NCBI GenBank assembly: GCA_025330725.1
Contig: JAIWND010000001.1
Span: 248,001-312,000, forward strand
Origin: Chlamydoabsidia padenii
Taxonomy: Eukaryota; Mucoromycota; Mucoromycetes; Mucorales; Cunninghamellaceae
DNA: 64,000 nt
Direction of reading: 5' to 3'
Shown here: in pieces, positions 59,701 to 64,000 of the stretch
Position numbering within the stretch: position 1 is the stretch's first letter
Layout: the number at the start of each line of letters is the position of its first letter
The notes under the pieces: generated by a model
The model's input: the letters and a program-made list of their open reading frames with translations, nothing else
Told to the model about the DNA's origin: nothing
The model's database searches: none
Program-made: the position numbers and the translations under genes

Positions 59701-60665
59701 AGTGGTACTTGAAATAACATCAACTGACAATACAATGATGACTAACCAACTTTTTTTTTTTGTTTTTGTTTTATTGGTGTGTGATAGTTCAAGTTAGTTG
59801 TGAAATTGTAATTGCTGATGATGAAACTAAATTGCATGGCTGGACACTTTTGGCTCCCAAGGATAACAAGAATGGGTAAGATAAAAAAAAAAAATAGACG
59901 TAAAAGGGGATGTGCTTACATGACTTTGCTCTTGTAGGAAACCATCCAGCAAACGATTCGAAGAAAAAGTGGTCTTATTAACACGCAAAGCATTGTATGT
60001 ATGTAGTTACAACTATCATTTGGAAAAAGTCGTACAATTCAAGCGTGTAGAACTCCGTACGATCAAATCTATCCAAATGGGTGACTACATCCTCTCTTCC
60101 CTGACACCTGAATCCCGTGATCCTGACGAAAATTATGGCTTCAACATCGTTTACAATTCCAACAATCAAATCATGCGATGGAACACCGGCAGTATACTGA
60201 ATCAGAACCTGGACGATCTCAACATTTTGGCATCAGATGTGGAACTCGGCAAAGAAGACGGTACAGAAAGCGACTCGTCTTTGTCTTCCCAGTCTTCTTC
60301 CTCTTCCTCTTCTTCAAATACCGACATTGAAGATAAAGATCTGACACCAGCACAAGAAGCATGTTTATCATTCAAGGCTGTGCGGTACAACGTGTCGGAG
60401 GAATGGGTGGTTGAAAAACTATCGACGTGTAAACAACAAGTACAAGATATTGTCAAACATATAACGACTCAATGTGGTCACTCTATGGATCCTGATGGTA
60501 AATTCGTCGTATATAAACCAATCATTAGGTATGTAAAAAAGAAGGGACAATGCGGATAGATACATAAAATAACATGTCTTTGTTTCTAGTTTGGCCCAGG
60601 CTGAAAAAACCGATGGACTCTTCAAGAAAATGGGATACAAGTTAAAACATGCTATTTGGATTTAG
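56795..60665 (+). CDS. Sac-domain phosphoinositide phosphatase, INPP5F/Sac2 type
   Basis: Eighteen exons, from 56795-56921 to 60590-60665, give 914 residues. The Sac domain carries the catalytic CX5R in NCMDCLDRTNVVQ, with IGIIxL-like and KHLVVISQ blocks before it; a Ser/Asn-rich insert (~residues 120-240) splits the N-terminal part. After the catalytic domain an hSac2-type PH-like domain follows (EIVIADDETKLHGWTLLAPK, then FEEKVVLLTRKALYVCSYNY). That domain places it with INPP5F/Sac2 (an endosomal PI4P/PI(4,5)P2 4-phosphatase) rather than ER Sac1. The intron at 57253-57310 uses a GC donor (GCAAGT); reading GT instead would shift the frame. A poly-Ser run lies near residue 820. Confidence 0.88.
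57253..57310 (+). other. GC-AG intron in Sac2-like gene
   Basis: Only a GC donor (CCTGCT|GCAAGTTG) joined to TTTACAG keeps the frame. The nearby GT would leave a stop. GCAAGT is the standard GC-donor form, and the intron is 58 nt, normal for this window. Confidence 0.75.
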
Positions 60666-60845
60666 TGTTAGAATATAGTCGGTTATATATATGTGTATGT
60701 ATCTTTAATGTAGTGTAGGTCATTGTTGATTGATTACATAATAAAAATTAAAGTAAAGTATGATTTGGTTTATATACTATCGAATGATTTAAAAACATAC
60801 TATATGCTATACTACAATACAATTAAGGGAAAGGGGTAATCTAAA

Positions 60846-61716
60846 CTAATCCATTTTTTTGCTATCCTTCTTCTCCATCACCACCTTGGGGGCCAAAGAA
60901 TTCCAATAAGACACTTTTGTATTGATGATCAACCCCATAGTCAAAAACAGAGCGGACCAGGCCTGTGCTTCGACATGATCCATAGTGGTCGAGTATCCCA
61001 GCCAAGTATCAACCCAGTTCCATTCATCCACGAGAGCCATATACAGCACCACTGTGGCCAAAGTGATCTTCATATCTATCGAGGCAGCTTGAAGTGAGCG
61101 TGGGGTACCAAACACCCATTGCGGTTCAGTCAGTCGGAAGGCATCCATCCATAATCCACCCCCACATCCCGCCAGAGTACCACAGATCAATTGAGCCATC
61201 CATTTATTCGGTCCTAATGCAGTTTCCACCCCGTCCACCCCACCTTGTACCATCGCCATCGTACGTAGGAAGCCATCTGATACTGTAAATACATGTTCCA
61301 CCAATGGGAATGAGCAAAAGAGCCAATGGATGCCTTGATAGATGATATCATTGGAGAACATTCCCAGATAAGTGATGCTAAAAAGAGATTAATTAACGTG
61401 GATGATCCTCCCCCAGTTTACATAAATATTACCTATGAATGACCCAGAATTCATTGCTTTTTAGTATCCCCAATGGTTCACCACGTATGAGAGCAACAGT
61501 ACAACCACCACCACAGGCCATGACCACAGTAGCAAAAAATCCTTGGAGCCAACTAATGTGTCGATGATTGACACCCAATGCTGTCTTGTAAAGATAATGG
61601 ATAAACACCGCAAACAGAGTGTCGAGTACCGGGATACTGAGTCCACCTATTATATCCAGTCGATAGTTGATTACTGCAAAAACAAGGTCTGCTACTTGTC
61701 CATGGATATCCGTCAT
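60846..61716 (-). CDS. TRIC-like intracellular monovalent cation channel
   Basis: Exons 61433-61716 and 60846-61377 give 271 residues. I count about six or seven hydrophobic segments. Family marks are an ALG-H---W start to the second helix block (ALGVNHRHISWLQGFFATVV), the glycine-rich pore segment MACGGGCTVALIRGEPLGIL with a mirrored second GGG (GTLAGCGGGLWMDAF), and TYLGMFSNDIIYQ. In animals TRIC channels balance potassium during ER calcium release and form trimers; fungal members are known but little studied. The basic KKDSKK near the end may be an ER-retention signal. The identification rests on pattern and hydropathy. Confidence 0.7.
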
Positions 61717-61753
61717 TGATCAAAGAATGAAAAGAAGAAGTAAAAAGGGGGAC

Positions 61754-61754
<1 letters not shown>

Positions 61755-61796
<42 letters not shown>
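61755..61796. repeat. Poly(A) tract, 42 nt, in a 5' spacer
   Basis: An uninterrupted run of A between the divergent starts of the TRIC-like gene (61716) and the cyclodeaminase-like gene (61920). Confidence 0.9.
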
Positions 61797-61798
<2 letters not shown>

Positions 61799-61919
61799 AT
61801 CTATCTATTTTTGAATACCAAACACCGCTTGGTCTCAACTTAAAAATCCCACAGGGAAAAAGTGGGGTTGTTACCCTTTTCTTTCCTTGCTTTAATTCTT
61901 CTTCTGCCCAAAAATAAAA

Positions 61920-63011
61920 ATGACCAACACTATTCGTGTCCTTTCTGCTCAAGATCTCGATACACTTTTACAAGAAGGAAACGAACAAAGCGCCAATCAA
62001 GTAATCGATCTAATGGAAATGACTTTTGCCACCTATACCAAAGCACATAAAACTGGCAACAAACACAACGCACAAGCACCCCAGCGCAATGGTATATATA
62101 CCGACAACCATTATGCGCTATTTATGCCTTCCCGACTTGAACAAACAACATCCATCAAGGTGGTTTGTGTGCCAACAAATGATGGTAAAGGTGGATTACC
62201 AGCTACCGTGCTTGTTCTGGACGAAGCTACAGGAAAAGTCAAAGCAATCATGAATGCGGCGGCCTTGACAGCAGTACGAACAGCAGCAGGTAAAAGGAAA
62301 AAACAAAAAAGATTGGCCAGGAGTAGATACATATACCATACTCATCTTTCTTCTTTCTTTCTTTCTTTCTTTCTTGTAGGCTCTGGTCTGGCGACAAGGT
62401 ACTTTGCTGATCCCAATGCTAAGCGGGTTGTTATCCTTGGAGCCGGTGCTCAAGGTCAAGCTCATATCGACATGATGATTGCTGCTCGACCCAGTGTGGA
62501 CCATGTGACGATTTGGAACCGGGGTCAAGAACGACGAGACGCCCTTGTCAAATTGATGCAACAACGCTACCCTACACGCACCTTTATCGGCATCGATGAT
62601 CAACAAGCACTGGCATCGGCCGTCCGTCAGGCTCACATCATTTGCACCTGCACCAATGCGACAAGCCCAGTACTCTTTGGACAATGGCTGTCTCCTGGCA
62701 CTCATTTGAATCTCGTGGGGTCTTATCGAGTGGATATGCATGAAGTCGATCACGAAACCATCCAGCGCGCCGATACAATCATGGTGGACTCGATAGAAGC
62801 ATGTGGTCATGAAGCAGGTGAATTGCTCAAATCGTCTACGCCACAACAATGGATCGAAATGGGTGCGATTGACAAGGGATCTGTAGGCCATGATCCTCAT
62901 CGAATCACTCTTTTCAAAAGTGTAGGTATCAGTGTCCAGGATAGCGCTATTGCAGGTTTGATCATTGAAAAGGCGGAACAACAACAATTGGGGGCTATTG
63001 TGCCATTCTAG
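61920..63011 (+). CDS. Ornithine cyclodeaminase / mu-crystallin family protein
   Basis: Exons 61920-62289 and 62380-63011 give 333 residues. Rossmann-fold signature VVILGAGAQGQAHIDMM, preceded by MNAAALTAVRTAAGSGLATR, and C-terminal NLVGSYRVDMHEVD, SIEACGHEAGEL and DSAIAGLI place it in the OCD/mu-crystallin family. Members include ornithine cyclodeaminase, ketimine reductases and amino-acid dehydrogenases, so the substrate is open. The 90-nt intron is a multiple of three with no stop, so an unspliced transcript would encode a 363-residue protein with 30 extra residues (Lys/Arg-rich, then Ser/Phe-rich). The insert would fall just before the Gly-rich NAD loop. Confidence 0.9.
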   Translation: MTNTIRVLSAQDLDTLLQEGNEQSANQVIDLMEMTFATYTKAHKTGNKHNAQAPQRNGIYTDNHYALFMPSRLEQTTSIKVVCVPTNDGKGGLPATVLVLDEATGKVKAIMNAAALTAVRTAAGKRKKQKRLARSRYIYHTHLSSFFLSFFLVGSGLATRYFADPNAKRVVILGAGAQGQAHIDMMIAARPSVDHVTIWNRGQERRDALVKLMQQRYPTRTFIGIDDQQALASAVRQAHIICTCTNATSPVLFGQWLSPGTHLNLVGSYRVDMHEVDHETIQRADTIMVDSIEACGHEAGELLKSSTPQQWIEMGAIDKGSVGHDPHRITLFKSVGISVQDSAIAGLIIEKAEQQQLGAIVPF

Positions 63012-63511
63012 TATATAGTATAATATAGTATAGTATAAATTTATAGTAGTCATCAGTCGGCGGATGGTCATTTTAATAAAGTTTTTACGCATAAAATGCT
63101 CTTTAGTCTATTAGCCCAGGTAAACGGGGATTGAAGTCGGGATTTCAAAAAGTTTTATATGGAATTCCTTTGACCAAATATCAAAAGTAATAGATACTAA
63201 ACACAATTATTAGTATTGGGTCGCTATACAATTAAAGCATCAAGTCTTGTAAAAGCTGATAATAATTGTAATAAGTACTTATGAGTTCAAAGGAGTGAAA
63301 GAGAATGATTTTACTAAATGTGCGTGGGAGAATAATTAATATTTGTAGTCGGGTTTTTAAAAAGGAATAAGATAAAATCAAGGGCTTTTTATTCGTTTAC
63401 AAAGGTAATTAACTATTATTATGACTATACTACAGGTAACAGAATTCTTCAAGGAAGCCTATGTGATCAAATAAACAGAATCCATTAGTAAATCATTCCA
63501 GTCAACCAGTG
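63012..63511. other. 3' spacer with two reverse element matches
   Basis: GTCGGGATTTCAAAA at 63136-63150 and GTCGGGTTTTTAAAAA near 63348 are seen. No gene is supported. Confidence 0.45.
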
Positions 63512-63771
63512 CTAAAACACTTCGATAGCGAAATCCACTGTAGGTTGTTGTCTTCTTTTATCAGCAAATACAATTAACATCAAGTATGTACCGTTTTTGA
63601 TCCATACAGTCAGTGCTTGACTCTATGTACTTTGATATTTCATCCCCAAAGAAGACAATCACCACCATTACTTGTATTCTATTGATGCTTACCTTGAATG
63701 CAATAGGACCCAATAAAAAAAAACAAGAGATAAAGAATAGACAAGAGGAAGATTTGAGGTGAGAAGGCCAT
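63512..63771 (-). CDS. Possible small secreted-protein gene, exon structure unresolved
   Basis: An ATG at 63769-63771 begins a strong hydrophobic leader (MAFSPQIFLLSILYLLFFFI) that ends at a GTAAGC donor (intron from 63692 downwards). Several acceptors follow (ACATAG, GTCAAG and others), each giving a protein-like but different second exon of 20-35 residues, so I cannot fix the sequence. The leader is encoded by a pyrimidine-rich tract and could instead be part of an intron of a longer gene starting near 63931. Treat as a locus to test, not a model. Confidence 0.3.
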
Positions 63772-63940
63772 TTAAATACTCATAGAAAAAATTTTCATCA
63801 CCGTGACCACTAGGAACTGAGAACGAAAATGAAACGTGATTTGCAGGTCCACAAGCTTTAACCTCCCCCTCTCTTTTACCGTGCTTATCATCAGTAGCAT
63901 ACACTCGAATACATGCAGTAGCAACGATCATCTACCGTTT

Positions 63941-64000
63941 TTATTCATAGATCTTTTCGTTTGCATGGATACACTGGTCGAGGATTTGACAGGCGGCTTT
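63941..64000 (-). CDS. Possible C-terminal end of a gene cut by the window edge
   Basis: From the window edge the minus strand is open for 19 codons, reading KAACQILDQCIHANEKIYE and then TAA. Composition is protein-like, but 19 open codons are expected by chance fairly often. No family can be named. Confidence 0.2.
   Translation of the reverse strand, partial: KAACQILDQCIHANEKIYE

Noticed and set aside
62196..63092. 298-codon minus-strand open frame antisense to the cyclodeaminase-like gene
   Set aside because: It lies fully opposite a well-supported conserved gene, has no family features, and arises from codon bias on the other strand.

Overview
The window is compact eukaryotic nuclear DNA, almost certainly from a filamentous early-diverging fungus (best guess Mucoromycota). 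The reasons are many short GT-AG introns (mostly 50-90 nt, about 120 in 64 kb), a complete fungal APSES (StuA-type) regulator, an alpha-aminoadipate lysine gene, a DASH-type kinetochore gene, GPI-anchored Ser/Pro-rich wall proteins, and AT-rich intergenic DNA with long poly(A)/poly(T) tracts. There are no bacterial operons; neighbouring genes are unrelated housekeeping and regulatory genes. All exon joins were made by hand. For the complete gene models I checked that the joined lengths divide by three.

Layout: 1-10.4 kb holds the 3' end of mitochondrial leucyl-tRNA synthetase, NAD-isocitrate dehydrogenase IDH2, saccharopine dehydrogenase, a tiny cytochrome oxidase subunit, an NPC2-like lipid carrier and ALO1. 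10.8-20.7 kb holds the RNA polymerase I largest subunit, LTO1, the mitochondrial carrier PIC2 and tRNA-Thr(AGT). 20.8-31 kb holds a long Spc19-like protein, a DESI/PPPDE protease, a small membrane protein, a PhoD-like phosphatase, EMC10 and a StuA-type regulator. 32-44.9 kb holds an Arb2/FAM172-type protein, class II DAHP synthase, sorting nexin SNX4, two GPI-type wall proteins and a RhoGAP. 45-47 kb is gene-poor. 47-63 kb holds a bZIP regulator, CDK7, a secreted subtilase, RCC1, a Sac2/INPP5F-type phosphoinositide phosphatase, a TRIC-like channel and an ornithine cyclodeaminase-like enzyme. The right edge holds weakly supported small or partial genes on the minus strand.

The most interesting unexplained signal is a recurrent bipartite element, TTYRAA(T)-CCCG-(A/C)C. 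It recurs about 50-180 bp upstream of many start codons, often with a CCAAT/ATTGG box within about 15 bp. It looks like a shared promoter element and resembles the CDE/CHR plus CCAAT design of animal cell-cycle promoters. Other leads are a dispersed ~142-bp repeat family, an 87-bp in-frame tandem duplication encoding a His-rich peptide, a Spc19-like protein more than twice the usual length, and a GC-AG intron.
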